Virus record (IMG/VR): IMGVR_UViG_3300020219_000016
Coordinates: 1-64,000 of that record
Reading direction: 5' to 3' (one strand)
Length of the DNA stretch: 64,000 nt
DNA from: a virus
The notes beneath the pieces were generated by a model, which had not been told where the DNA came from, did not search any database, and saw only the letters and a program-made list of their open reading frames with translations. The position numbers and the translations under genes are program-made. This document shows positions 24,443 to 31,581 of this stretch, one piece after another. Position 1 is the stretch's first letter; each line of letters starts with the position of its first letter.

Positions 24443-24628
24443 CAAAAAGGTAACAAAACAGTCGGGAATACAGGATTTGAACCTGCGACCTCTTGGCCCC
24501 CAGTCAGTTAATGATTGCTGGATGCTGTTCGGTTGGTGTTCGGTTGCAGCGTTTTGTTTGGTGTCATAAATCTGGATGTGTCAGTCGCACGCATGATTTT
24601 ACGCCATTTGGTAACAGAAAAGGTAACA
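24438..24628 (+). other. attP-like attachment region with arm repeats
   Basis: A tRNA 3-prime-end copy (24462-24503) is flanked by two pairs of GGTAACA direct repeats: 24438 and 24449 on the left, 24610 and 24622 on the right. This is the layout of core plus arm-type sites for a tyrosine integrase. It lies 0.6 kb from the integrase remnant. The gap 24443-24783 also holds a promoter-like motif and a hairpin. Confidence 0.6.
24462..24503 (-). tRNA. tRNA-Pro(GGG) 3-prime fragment (att core)
   Basis: Read on the - strand: anticodon loop CTGGGGG, stem CCAAG, AGGTC, TpsiC arm GCAGG/CCTGT with loop TTCAAAT, ATTCCCG and discriminator A. The matching 5-prime stem (CTTGG) is missing, so the tRNA identity begins in the anticodon loop. 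That is the usual extent of an integrase core in a tRNA gene. It is not a functional tRNA. Confidence 0.7.
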
Positions 24629-24643
24629 AAGGAATAATTTCAT

Positions 24644-24655
24644 CGTATATTTCAT
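24644..24655 (+). promoter_or_regulatory. Conserved CGTATATG promoter-like motif, copy 6
   Basis: CGTATATTTCAT lies downstream of the att arm repeats and about 130 nt before the ATG at 24784. The GTGCTTAC hairpin is between them. Confidence 0.55.
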
Positions 24656-24725
24656 AAAGTGCGAAATGCTTCTGGGTTACTGCTGGTTGGTGCCGTATTG
24701 ATATTCGGTTAGTGCATGTTGTGTC

Positions 24726-24750
24726 AAAAGTGCTTACTGGTAAGCAGTTT
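24726..24750 (+). repeat. Conserved GTGCTTAC hairpin, copy 1
   Basis: AAAGTGCTTA pairs with TAAGCAGTTT (one G-G mismatch) around CTGG. Related hairpins lie at 30767 and 51331. This one is 33 nt upstream of the ATG at 24784. Confidence 0.65.
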
Positions 24751-24783
24751 CCGTTTTCGAGTGTGTTTTATCGAGTCAGTCGC

Positions 24784-25254
24784 ATGAATGCAGATCGAGA
24801 AGTGAAAGTCGTAACAGAGACAACGCATTGGGGCGTCGCGATCGACACAGACGCATATGCCGGGTGTTTTGAGCGTCAAATGTGCGCACACATCACAGGC
24901 CAAGTAGGTGACTGCAATGTGGGAGAAGACTTCATTTCAGAATCGTTGTTCGAAGACTCCCGGATTTGCCATATTCCGGATGAGCACGGTTGCAGTCGGC
25001 CATGTGCCATAACTATCACGCCAGGCGGACCATACAACAATTCAGTGGTTATCTTTTTCGAGACAGAGCCAGACGACAATGAGATAGCGATTATCAAAGA
25101 ACGCGCAGGATCATTCATCGCTACATGGAATGGAAAGTATGTAGGAGATCCGTATATGTGGATAAAGATGACTGAAGTTATAGGGTTTCGCGTATTGAAG
25201 TACGAAACCGTGGTGACAGAACGTGTAGTCGGTGAATTATTAGTGGATCTTTAA
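24784..25254 (+). CDS. Hypothetical protein
   Basis: The ATG at 24784 is chosen because the longer frame would contain the conserved hairpin. The 156-residue protein is beta-rich with TITPGGPYNNSVVIFF in the middle. Function unknown. Confidence 0.55.
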   Translation: MNADREVKVVTETTHWGVAIDTDAYAGCFERQMCAHITGQVGDCNVGEDFISESLFEDSRICHIPDEHGCSRPCAITITPGGPYNNSVVIFFETEPDDNEIAIIKERAGSFIATWNGKYVGDPYMWIKMTEVIGFRVLKYETVVTERVVGELLVDL

Positions 25255-25274
25255 CGAAGGGTTTGGAGAGAGAA

Positions 25275-26231
25275 ATGATGGATGAACATGAAAAACCCCA
25301 GGCGGGCGAGTGGTGGGAGTCGAAACACTGGCGGCGAGTATTTGTGATCGGCCAGACATGTGACGGCAAGATTGTCGTTGAGTTCTGGAACTTTAACTTG
25401 CGAATCATAACAGACGTCGAGTTCGAAACGTGCGGCGAATGGCGGCGTCTCGACGGCTGCGACTCGTTCGAGTGGGTCGAGTCACCAGACTGGGTTTCAC
25501 TGACTGATCCAGAGCACGAACTACGAGCGTGCGACTGGGTAAGGCGAAAGAAGGACACGGAATGGAAGCCGAGCGTGTGGCATGACTACGGAGTTAAAAT
25601 TAAGGATCTTACTGGGCTTCGCTGGGAGTTCCGTTGCCTGCGAAAAGACGTGCCTGCTGTCGTGCCAGCGCCTGATACGTATCCGCAGTGGTGGACGACA
25701 ATTGATGGGCCGGACTCGCCGATTGCGTTTGTGCGCCGAGACTCTGCGACAGAAATGACAATAGTTCGCAAGGATGGCATTAAGTCTACAGGATTTACGT
25801 GGAGCACAGCTTGCGGAAAGCGCACGCGACTGACCGAGGCCGAAGCACTGGCATTGCTCGATCCGCCAGCGACTGAGACATTTCCTCAGTGGATCATACG
25901 GGTAGGCAATCGATTCAAGGACGCGGCTTACCTGCTGCGGGGAAGTCAAGACTTCACGTGTCGAGTGCTGCCTGATGGCAAAACGGAGATGATGTTGTGG
26001 GATGAACATTGCGAGTCATGTGTTCAGTACGGAGACTGGAAACGATGTACGCAAGCCGAGGCACAGGCTTTGCTAGATCCACTGCCGACGAAAGCGCTCA
26101 CTATCACAGTGACGCGGTGGCTGTGCTCTGATGACGGCGAGACTTGGGTGAAGGTATTTAACAGCGTGGCTCCGACTGCGTGGAAGACGGCGATACCACA
26201 TGGCACAGAAACCTACGAGGTGCCATTGTGA
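25275..26231 (+). CDS. Hypothetical protein with two related C-terminal units
   Basis: TTGGAGAGAGAA precedes ATG 25275. The 318-residue, tryptophan-rich protein has units ending in LTEAEALALLDPP (about residue 195) and CTQAEAQALLDPL (about residue 265), each preceded by a PQW strand. It looks like a repeat protein for binding rather than catalysis. Family unknown. Confidence 0.55.
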   Translation: MMDEHEKPQAGEWWESKHWRRVFVIGQTCDGKIVVEFWNFNLRIITDVEFETCGEWRRLDGCDSFEWVESPDWVSLTDPEHELRACDWVRRKKDTEWKPSVWHDYGVKIKDLTGLRWEFRCLRKDVPAVVPAPDTYPQWWTTIDGPDSPIAFVRRDSATEMTIVRKDGIKSTGFTWSTACGKRTRLTEAEALALLDPPATETFPQWIIRVGNRFKDAAYLLRGSQDFTCRVLPDGKTEMMLWDEHCESCVQYGDWKRCTQAEAQALLDPLPTKALTITVTRWLCSDDGETWVKVFNSVAPTAWKTAIPHGTETYEVPL

Positions 26232-26395
26232 GTTATCATCACTGCCCTATTGAGCCGTCTGACTGTAGCGACGGGCAGAACGATCCGGAAGACGAAGGGT
26301 GTCCAGATTGCGTGGATGGCAAGATTAACCGTGATGCAATGACGATCGACGGTATTGTGTATCCAGCGATCGTGGATCAGTTACGTTCAGGGTAA
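26228..26395 (+). CDS. Small zinc-binding hypothetical protein
   Basis: GTG 26228 overlaps the previous stop (GTGA). The 55-residue product has C-x2-C (CPDC) after an acidic stretch. Coupled translation is likely. Confidence 0.45.
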   Translation: MSYHHCPIEPSDCSDGQNDPEDEGCPDCVDGKINRDAMTIDGIVYPAIVDQLRSG

Positions 26396-26451
26396 ACGTG
26401 TGTTTGTCGATACAGCGGCGTGGATCGCGTTTCTCAAGGAGGGTCGAAAGC

Positions 26452-26748
26452 ATGGTAGCGCCAAGTGAGCTGACAGCGTCTGTGGCTGCTTCTCTTCACA
26501 AGTACGAGGAATTGTGTGCCGACGCCATCGCATGGGCTAAGACGGCCTGTCCTGTGACCGAGGGAGACGATTGGCGCTGGGGAGGTCGGAAATTTAATGT
26601 CGTTAGTGTATATGCCAGACTTCTGCGTGATATCGACCCAGATATCGTTCCGCGCATTGTGTGGTGTGCTGATCTGATGGAAGTGACTGGTGTTGTGTTG
26701 CATGTAACTGAGCTGTCGATGCCAACAGCCAAAAATCCTCAAAACTGA
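26452..26748 (+). CDS. Hypothetical protein
   Basis: AAGGAGGGTCGAAAGC precedes the ATG. The 98 residues are helical and tryptophan-rich. A TGTATATGCCAG word inside the gene resembles the promoter motif but has no gene start near it. Confidence 0.5.
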   Translation: MVAPSELTASVAASLHKYEELCADAIAWAKTACPVTEGDDWRWGGRKFNVVSVYARLLRDIDPDIVPRIVWCADLMEVTGVVLHVTELSMPTAKNPQN

Positions 26749-26765
26749 ATTGGAGTGTTGATCTG

Positions 26766-27020
26766 ATGAATGCGATTGCGTGCTTGGGACCGGTGGCGAT
26801 TGAGATCGAATTGCGTGAAGTTGTTCGCCGTGCCGGTGGTGAGGTGTTTATGCTTGAAATCGACGAGACCAGTATTTTGGTTTCGATGAATCTGGTGCTT
26901 GGTGATGCGATGAGTCGTCATGCTCACTACGTGCGAGACCCGCTGGGGCGTCGTTCAGAACTTTTCATTGCGATGCGCGACTGGATTTTGCGAAAGGCAA
27001 AGGAACATGCAGCCGTCTGA
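26766..27020 (+). CDS. Hypothetical protein
   Basis: TTGGAGTGTTGATCTG precedes the ATG. The 84 residues are alpha/beta with a basic C-terminus. It overlaps the next small membrane gene by 14 bases. Confidence 0.45.
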   Translation: MNAIACLGPVAIEIELREVVRRAGGEVFMLEIDETSILVSMNLVLGDAMSRHAHYVRDPLGRRSELFIAMRDWILRKAKEHAAV

Positions 27021-27117
27021 ATTTTTGATAATGTTCGGTGCTGTGTGTGCCGGGCTGTTTTTGGTAGAAGAGGTTTGGCAGTGGTTAACTTTTTCAGATT
27101 CGGAGGTGGAGTTGTGA
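27007..27117 (+). CDS. Small single-pass membrane protein (36 aa)
   Basis: AAAGGAAC precedes ATG 27007. The protein is one hydrophobic helix (FLIMFGAVCAGLFLVEEV) with a short acidic tail. It overlaps both neighbours by a few bases, as in a coupled operon. Confidence 0.4.
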   Translation: MQPSEFLIMFGAVCAGLFLVEEVWQWLTFSDSEVEL

Positions 27118-27344
27118 ACAGTTTAATTAGTAGTTTTTCGGTGAATGATGCCGTACTGATTTCTTGCAGGAGCGGATTGTCAATGCGGCGTGTGATCGCG
27201 ATGACACCAAAGGGACTGGCTGTCGTGTACAAGGAACAGTATTCAGGGGAACCAGATGTAGTGATCGAGACAGACGACTGGGTTCATATTGGGCGATACC
27301 AACGCACGTTTTTCGGCACATACAAATTCATTCCTAGAGGGTAA
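27114..27344 (+). CDS. Hypothetical protein
   Basis: GTG 27114 follows CGGAGGTGGAGTT. The 76-residue protein is a likely small beta barrel (VNDAVLISCRSG, KGLAVVYKEQY). Function unknown. Confidence 0.45.
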   Translation: MNSLISSFSVNDAVLISCRSGLSMRRVIAMTPKGLAVVYKEQYSGEPDVVIETDDWVHIGRYQRTFFGTYKFIPRG

Positions 27345-27353
27345 TGTGTCCCA

Positions 27354-27638
27354 ATGAGTAGATCGATATATCCACCAATCGAAAACATGAAGTGCGCAAT
27401 ATGCGGCAAGCCTGCTCGCGGGTGGAACGTTGCTGGCCCGTTTTGCTCGGACGAGCATTATCAGCGGAGTGATGAGTTCGAGGAACGGTATGAAAAGATG
27501 CATCAAGACAGCCTGAATGCGCGCAATCTGTTGCACAGGATTGAGGCACTCGAATCAGAACTGCTTCGCATTTCTGCCGTCGTCGGAGAAGTGGATTACG
27601 AATTGATCCAAAGCCTGCTCGCGGACGATCTGAAATAA
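27354..27638 (+). CDS. Zinc-finger protein with C-terminal coiled coil
   Basis: CAICGKPAR followed by FCSDEHY forms a C-x2-C...C-x3-H type finger near residue 15-35. The rest is a coiled coil. 94 residues. Last gene before the non-coding region. Confidence 0.5.
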   Translation: MSRSIYPPIENMKCAICGKPARGWNVAGPFCSDEHYQRSDEFEERYEKMHQDSLNARNLLHRIEALESELLRISAVVGEVDYELIQSLLADDLK

Positions 27639-27651
27639 ATCTCAAATAAAT

Positions 27652-27663
27652 GGTATATGTGAC
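27652..27663 (+). promoter_or_regulatory. Conserved GTATATG promoter-like motif, copy 7
   Basis: GGTATATGTGAC keeps the GTATATG core. It is placed at the left edge of the 0.7 kb non-coding region and would drive it if active. Confidence 0.45.
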
Positions 27664-27754
27664 GTTGACACGTCACGAACCGTCGATATGCTTCGCAATA
27701 ACTGATGGACAATATCAGAGCGAAATCATTTGGTTGACTTCGGTCTCCAAACTT

Positions 27755-27797
27755 AAGCCCGTGCAGAGGATTGTCCCCTTTGCATGGGCTTTTTTTG
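27755..27797 (+). terminator. Rho-independent terminator or attenuator
   Basis: AAGCCC then TGCA pair with TGCA and GGGCTT around a 14-nt loop, followed by TTTTTT. It sits about 100 nt downstream of the promoter-like motif, so it could attenuate the RNA that follows. Confidence 0.7.
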
Positions 27798-27828
27798 TTA
27801 CGCCTTCTCAGTGGCTTCGTAACTGAGA
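27797..27828 (+). repeat. Conserved CTCAGT/ACTGAG hairpin, copy B
   Basis: GTTACGCCTTCTCAGT, GGCTTCGTA, ACTGAGA form a 7-bp stem. It is nearly identical to the copy at 12905 and related to 62644. Both A and B copies are next to RNA-rich non-coding regions. Confidence 0.65.
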
Positions 27829-27829
27829 T

Positions 27830-28335
27830 ATATGCCTGAATGGTTTTAGCCAGGTTCGATTCCTTGCCGGGAAATTTTCCAATCGTTTCAGTGAATCGAA
27901 GCGATTAGTTTTGCGTCGCAAACACGACCAAAAATTTGATGAGACATAGCCACCAGACTTTAGGCGTGATGCTGGTAAAACATGACCTGAGCCCGAGTAG
28001 TCCGACTTAGAGAGCGGATCAGAAGGCGTTGACGGTTTGACAGCCAGTCCCTTAATCACACAAACTGCCGTGAGCCCGAATGGGATAGAGGCTCAACTGC
28101 TGAGAGGCAGAAGAAGACGCGGCATGCGTCGGAAGGTTAACAATCGATCCAGGGGTCAAGCCAAAGCGTCGATATCGGCTCTTTGGCCTGGTTCACACGG
28201 CCTGTTGTTGTACGCCGAAGCGAAGTGTGGATCGGTTTACTACAAGATAGTCGGTTACTCTCTGAGTAAAGCATCCCTCCTATAAGACAAAGGGGAGGCG
28301 TGTTTCCCAGAAAGACCTAAGGCCAGAAGAGCGCG
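27830..28335 (+). ncRNA. Candidate large structured non-coding RNA
   Basis: No good reading frame spans this 0.5 kb. Hand pairing finds AATCGTTTC/GAAGCGATT (27880s), ACCAG/CTGGT (27951-27975), GAGCC/GGCTC (28074-28096), GACGC/GCGTC (28116), GCCAAAG/CTTTGGC nested in CCAG/CTGG (28150-28193), TTACTC/GAGTAA and CCTCC/GGAGG (28275-28300). A TpsiC-like GGTTCGATTCC occurs at 27852. It is the sort of size and placement of phage ROOL or GOLLD RNAs, but no identity is shown. Confidence 0.45.
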
Positions 28336-28350
28336 CAAGGAACAATAAAA

Positions 28351-28677
28351 ATGGCATCAAAATTGAGGCAACTGCGAGATAGAGACAGGGCAGTTGATCG
28401 ATACGCCAGTCAGGAAAAAGTGTTGCCTGGCGTGATGCCTTTTGGTATTTATCAAGGCGGCAAGGTGAGTGCGCTCCCGACAGACTATTTGGAAAACATG
28501 CTGAAGGCAGACCGTCTTCCACAAGTGACATACGATGCGATCGTTGACGTGCTGGTGCAACGGACACTGAAGTCTGCAAAGAACGATGCTGCACCGAAGA
28601 AGCCTCGCAACAGAAAGCCGCGATTTCGGAAGTTGAAGAATAAGGAACAGAAAGATGAATCGAGCGCTACGGCGTAG
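28351..28677 (+). CDS. DUF3820-like protein
   Basis: MPFGIYQGGKVSALPTDYL matches the DUF3820 signature (MPFGKYKG..L..LP..YL) that often accompanies exonucleases. The C-terminal third is very basic (KKPRNRKPRFRKLKNK). 108 residues. It is the first gene after the non-coding RNA. Confidence 0.65.
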   Translation: MASKLRQLRDRDRAVDRYASQEKVLPGVMPFGIYQGGKVSALPTDYLENMLKADRLPQVTYDAIVDVLVQRTLKSAKNDAAPKKPRNRKPRFRKLKNKEQKDESSATA

Positions 28678-28939
28678 CCAAAAGGATCGTATGAAGCGAT
28701 GGGCGAAGCGAGTGGCTGGTGTTATTTGGAGATACGCCACTGGTGATACGAAGTCGGAGAATGTAGTAGACACGTTCGTACGGAATGCAGACCATTTGAA
28801 GTCGTGTAGTTGCGAAGGGTGTTGCAATCCTCGCCGCAGTGGCTGGCGTAAAAATCATGGTAAGACACGCAAAGAAATTCAGGCAGATCAAGACATGAGG
28901 GAACAGGAACACAATGATATCCGTAAAAAAACTGACTGA
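28655..28939 (+). CDS. Small basic CxC-x2-CC protein
   Basis: MNRALRRSQKDRMKRWA and CSCEGCCNPRR recall a small family widespread in bacteria of unknown function. 94 residues. It overlaps the previous gene by 23 bases and the next by 26. Confidence 0.5.
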   Translation: MNRALRRSQKDRMKRWAKRVAGVIWRYATGDTKSENVVDTFVRNADHLKSCSCEGCCNPRRSGWRKNHGKTRKEIQADQDMREQEHNDIRKKTD

Positions 28940-29099
28940 TGCCGAGTTGCAATCAGAGTGGCTCGAACTTGAGCGACTGATCGGAGATCCTATTGATTGC
29001 ATGCCTGATAAGATGAATGCGATGTATGAGCGACAGCATGAAGTAGAATGCGAGCAAGAACATCGAGATCAAGACACGAGGGAACAGACCAATGGCTAA
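28914..29099 (+). CDS. Small acidic helical protein
   Basis: The 61 residues are almost all helical and charged. Start lies within the end of the upstream gene. Function unknown. Confidence 0.4.
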   Translation: MISVKKLTDAELQSEWLELERLIGDPIDCMPDKMNAMYERQHEVECEQEHRDQDTREQTNG

Positions 29100-29313
29100 T
29101 GTGGATAAGCCGCCGATCGGAATAGTGCCAGAAAAATACTGGATCGAAGCACGGTTTGGTGAGCTTTCTGAGGCGTGCAATCGCTTTATGCAAGCTGACA
29201 AGCCGATACCTTCAGAGTGGAAAGATGAAATGATTCGGCATTATCGTCGCATTAAGTTCGATGATCAGGTTCGTGCTGACGCCTGGATGCGTTTCTTCGG
29301 TCGGGGGAAGTAA
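29092..29313 (+). CDS. Small hypothetical protein
   Basis: 73 residues, W- and R-rich, overlapping the previous gene by eight bases. Function unknown. Confidence 0.45.
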   Translation: MANVDKPPIGIVPEKYWIEARFGELSEACNRFMQADKPIPSEWKDEMIRHYRRIKFDDQVRADAWMRFFGRGK

Positions 29314-29316
29314 TCA

Positions 29317-29592
29317 ATGAGCACGCCATTAAGTGATTTGAGCGATACAGCAAGAGCTTTAATCGTTGACGCCATACTCAAGATTGACGCTGGTACATTT
29401 TCCGACAGCGTTAAGGACGAGATCATTCTGTGGGCTCGTTTAGTTTCCGGAGAATGCTGTAGCAACACTGATTGCATAAATGCTGGTACGCAGTGGCATG
29501 TGTGCCCGTACAAGCACGCTATGTTTGACGACAGTGAAACGCTGTGCAATTGCTGCGACGATTGTCGCTGGCAGTGTTTGCAGGACATTTGA
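29317..29592 (+). CDS. Cysteine-rich hypothetical protein
   Basis: The C-terminal half has CCSNTDC, C-P-Y-K-H and CNCCDDC, likely two metal sites. 91 residues. Function unknown. Confidence 0.45.
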   Translation: MSTPLSDLSDTARALIVDAILKIDAGTFSDSVKDEIILWARLVSGECCSNTDCINAGTQWHVCPYKHAMFDDSETLCNCCDDCRWQCLQDI

Positions 29593-29603
29593 AAGGTATT
29601 TCA

Positions 29604-29888
29604 ATGGCACGATTCAAAGTAAACGACCGCGTGATTGTAGTGTCGGCGGAAACTGTCTCGCGTGGACTACTCGGTCTCGTTGTGAGCTCTGGCGGCGATG
29701 ATGGCACTTACTACGGTGTGATGCTGGAAGGCGATACGAAGGCTATGGGCTTCAGTGAATATGAGTTGGAGCGAGTTGTCACTAAAGCACTTCCAGACGG
29801 CTGGATCACAGATCGACCGCCAGTTTACGGAGACTGTGAAGAAAGTTCTGGCAGTTGTGTCCAGGTTACGCATTTAGATCGTGGGTGA
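29604..29888 (+). CDS. Small SH3-like hypothetical protein
   Basis: The protein begins MARFKVNDRVIVVSAETVSR and continues in short strands, as in small SH3/KOW-like barrels. GAAAGGTATTTCA precedes ATG 29604. 94 residues. Confidence 0.45.
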   Translation: MARFKVNDRVIVVSAETVSRGLLGLVVSSGGDDGTYYGVMLEGDTKAMGFSEYELERVVTKALPDGWITDRPPVYGDCEESSGSCVQVTHLDRG

Positions 29889-29971
29889 TCGGAAGCATGT
29901 CTGTGGTGGCGTGGCGTCGTATTCGACCGGCGTTTGTTGGTTGATATGGTAAGTTCTTTAAGGGGCAGAAG

Positions 29972-30223
29972 ATGATTACAGAGATTCATTTCAATTGGCA
30001 TTACAGCACAGAGAGTGGTGAAGACTTTTCAGGCTTCAAGGTTGGTGATTGTGGCGTGACACAGATCAGGAACGTCTCAGAAGACAACTCGGTTTGTTAC
30101 CGAGTCGATTTTGGGGACGGTACGGCGCAGTTGATCTACAATCCTAATCTGGTGTTTAGGAGTGCGCCGGTCGTGAATGATATTGGTGGTGGTTTGGTAG
30201 AGAACTATCAGGGTGTTCGCTGA
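29972..30223 (+). CDS. Hypothetical protein
   Basis: AAGGGGCAGAAG precedes the ATG. 83 residues, beta-rich (YRVDFGDGTAQLIYN). Function unknown. Confidence 0.45.
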   Translation: MITEIHFNWHYSTESGEDFSGFKVGDCGVTQIRNVSEDNSVCYRVDFGDGTAQLIYNPNLVFRSAPVVNDIGGGLVENYQGVR

Positions 30224-30246
30224 GTCTGGCATTTCAAGGAGTCAAA

Positions 30247-30480
30247 ATGGCATACACCAAGAAAAAACCGAGTGATCGTGAGGTGGAATTCTTTGCACGC
30301 CTGCGAGCGTTGCTGAAAGAGTTCGACGTAGATATTGACATAGTTGATGAAGGCTTACAATACGGTAACCCGACGCCATTTGTTCGCTTTGAGTTCAATG
30401 CTGAATACGGGGTGTATAATTTCAGTCGAATCAGTTCGGCGGATGAGCTTGGTGAAGATGGTGCCTGTAAGGTTTCTTGA
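30247..30480 (+). CDS. Hypothetical protein
   Basis: CAAGGAGTCAAA precedes the ATG. 77 residues with a basic start and a beta hairpin. Function unknown. Confidence 0.45.
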   Translation: MAYTKKKPSDREVEFFARLRALLKEFDVDIDIVDEGLQYGNPTPFVRFEFNAEYGVYNFSRISSADELGEDGACKVS

Positions 30481-30494
30481 GATAGGAAGCGAAG

Positions 30495-30731
30495 ATGCAG
30501 ATGCAGACTGATAACGACCGCAGTGACTTCATTCTTCTCAAGGCCCAAAAGGCGATTGAAGACTTCACGCAGGAGGCGTTGTATTGGCAAGGCATTCCAG
30601 TAACCGTCTTGCACCATGAGCCGACGTGGCTTGAGTTGCGTGATGCAATCACATCAGTGTTGTTCGATATGGATCGCGAGCAGGCTGAGGCTGAACGTGA
30701 GGCACAGCGGGTAGTTCGGGACTGTGTTTGA
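30495..30731 (+). CDS. Hypothetical helical protein
   Basis: GAGATAGGAAGCGAAG precedes the ATG. 78 mostly helical residues ending in a charged helix. Function unknown. Confidence 0.45.
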   Translation: MQMQTDNDRSDFILLKAQKAIEDFTQEALYWQGIPVTVLHHEPTWLELRDAITSVLFDMDREQAEAEREAQRVVRDCV

Positions 30732-30766
30732 ATAGACAAATCTCAGCAGAAAGGCGGTGTAAAGTC

Positions 30767-30792
30767 AAAAGTGCTTACCGGCAAGCACTTTT
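30767..30792 (+). repeat. Conserved GTGCTTAC hairpin, copy 2
   Basis: AAAAGTGCTT pairs perfectly with AAGCACTTTT around ACCGGC. It is the most symmetric of three copies and lies 100 nt before the ATG at 30892. It could be an operator or a weak bidirectional terminator. Confidence 0.7.
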
Positions 30793-30891
30793 CGAAAGTG
30801 TAGTAGCCGTAGTTCGAATCAGTGTCCATTAGGGCTTATGTCCACTCATGTTTCGTGGGGGGAAAAGCCAAGATGAGGGAAGAAAAACAAG

Positions 30892-31215
30892 ATGAGTGCT
30901 GTGAAGTTGCCGGTAGGAACCGGAGTGTGGCGTGCTGAGGTGTCCCGGTCTGCGAAGTCGAATAAGACTTCGCATGTTTTCATGGGAGACATACCATCTG
31001 TGAGTCTGGATGCAGGTGTAGACCTGGAAGAATTTGTGAGGACGGTGTTCGTCGAGATCGAGAAGCGTGGCTATATGACGGTCACAGTGAGTTTGGCGTG
31101 TGGCGACATCTTGTGGATCGATGCAATCAACGACCAGGATGGTGTTGACGTGCTGGCAGTTCGGCACAATGCGTCAACGTTTCCGGGTGGTTTCGTGGGT
31201 ATTTGGGTTTCGTAA
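30892..31215 (+). CDS. Hypothetical protein, paralogue of the gene at 8430
   Basis: Shares GVWRAEV, FMGDI, GVDLEEF, MTVTVS and LWIDA with the protein at 8430 (GTWKADV, FVGEI, GIDPEEW, MTLTCT, LRIES). 107 residues. GAGGGAAG lies upstream. The pair has different leaders, so control differs. Function unknown. Confidence 0.55.
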   Translation: MSAVKLPVGTGVWRAEVSRSAKSNKTSHVFMGDIPSVSLDAGVDLEEFVRTVFVEIEKRGYMTVTVSLACGDILWIDAINDQDGVDVLAVRHNASTFPGGFVGIWVS

Positions 31216-31230
31216 ATTGGGGATTGAGTA

Positions 31231-31581
31231 ATGGGCAAGAAACGTTCCGCAGTCGAAGTGGCTGAAGTGGTGGCGGCAGTTGAGATCCATCAGGATGATG
31301 CGTCAGAAGAAATACCGAAGGGTCAATTGGGCGACTGGGGAGACAAGATGCATCCCGACGTTCGGCAGGCTGCTGACGAGTATATTTCGTTGCTGCGAGA
31401 GCACAACGCGGCAAAGGAGTCGATGAATGTGGCCAAGGAAGACTGCATAGTCAAGATGAAGGAACATGGCGTGTTGCGAGTGCAGATCGACGAAGGCGGC
31501 AAGTATCTGGTTTGCGAGGATGCGGTGAAGCTGGTGACAAAGGCCGCTAAGAAAGAGAAGGGCGGGAACGACGATGAGTAG
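31231..31581 (+). CDS. Hypothetical protein
   Basis: TTGGGGATTGAGTA precedes the ATG. 116 residues, helical middle and a basic/acidic KKEKGGNDDE end. Overlaps the next gene by eight bases. Confidence 0.5.
   Translation: MGKKRSAVEVAEVVAAVEIHQDDASEEIPKGQLGDWGDKMHPDVRQAADEYISLLREHNAAKESMNVAKEDCIVKMKEHGVLRVQIDEGGKYLVCEDAVKLVTKAAKKEKGGNDDE

Noticed and set aside
26603-26618. TGTATATGCCAG inside the gene at 26452
   Set aside because: In-gene match lacking the leading C and any start codon at the normal distance.
27850-27870. TpsiC-like GGTTCGATTCC as a sixth tRNA
   Set aside because: The stem has a mismatch and no convincing acceptor partner lies upstream; the best partner (about 28305) would need a permuted gene.
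27982-27990. TGACCTG as 5-prime acceptor partner for tRNA-like 2
   Set aside because: It is 16 kb away; a 7-mer match is expected by chance several times in the window.
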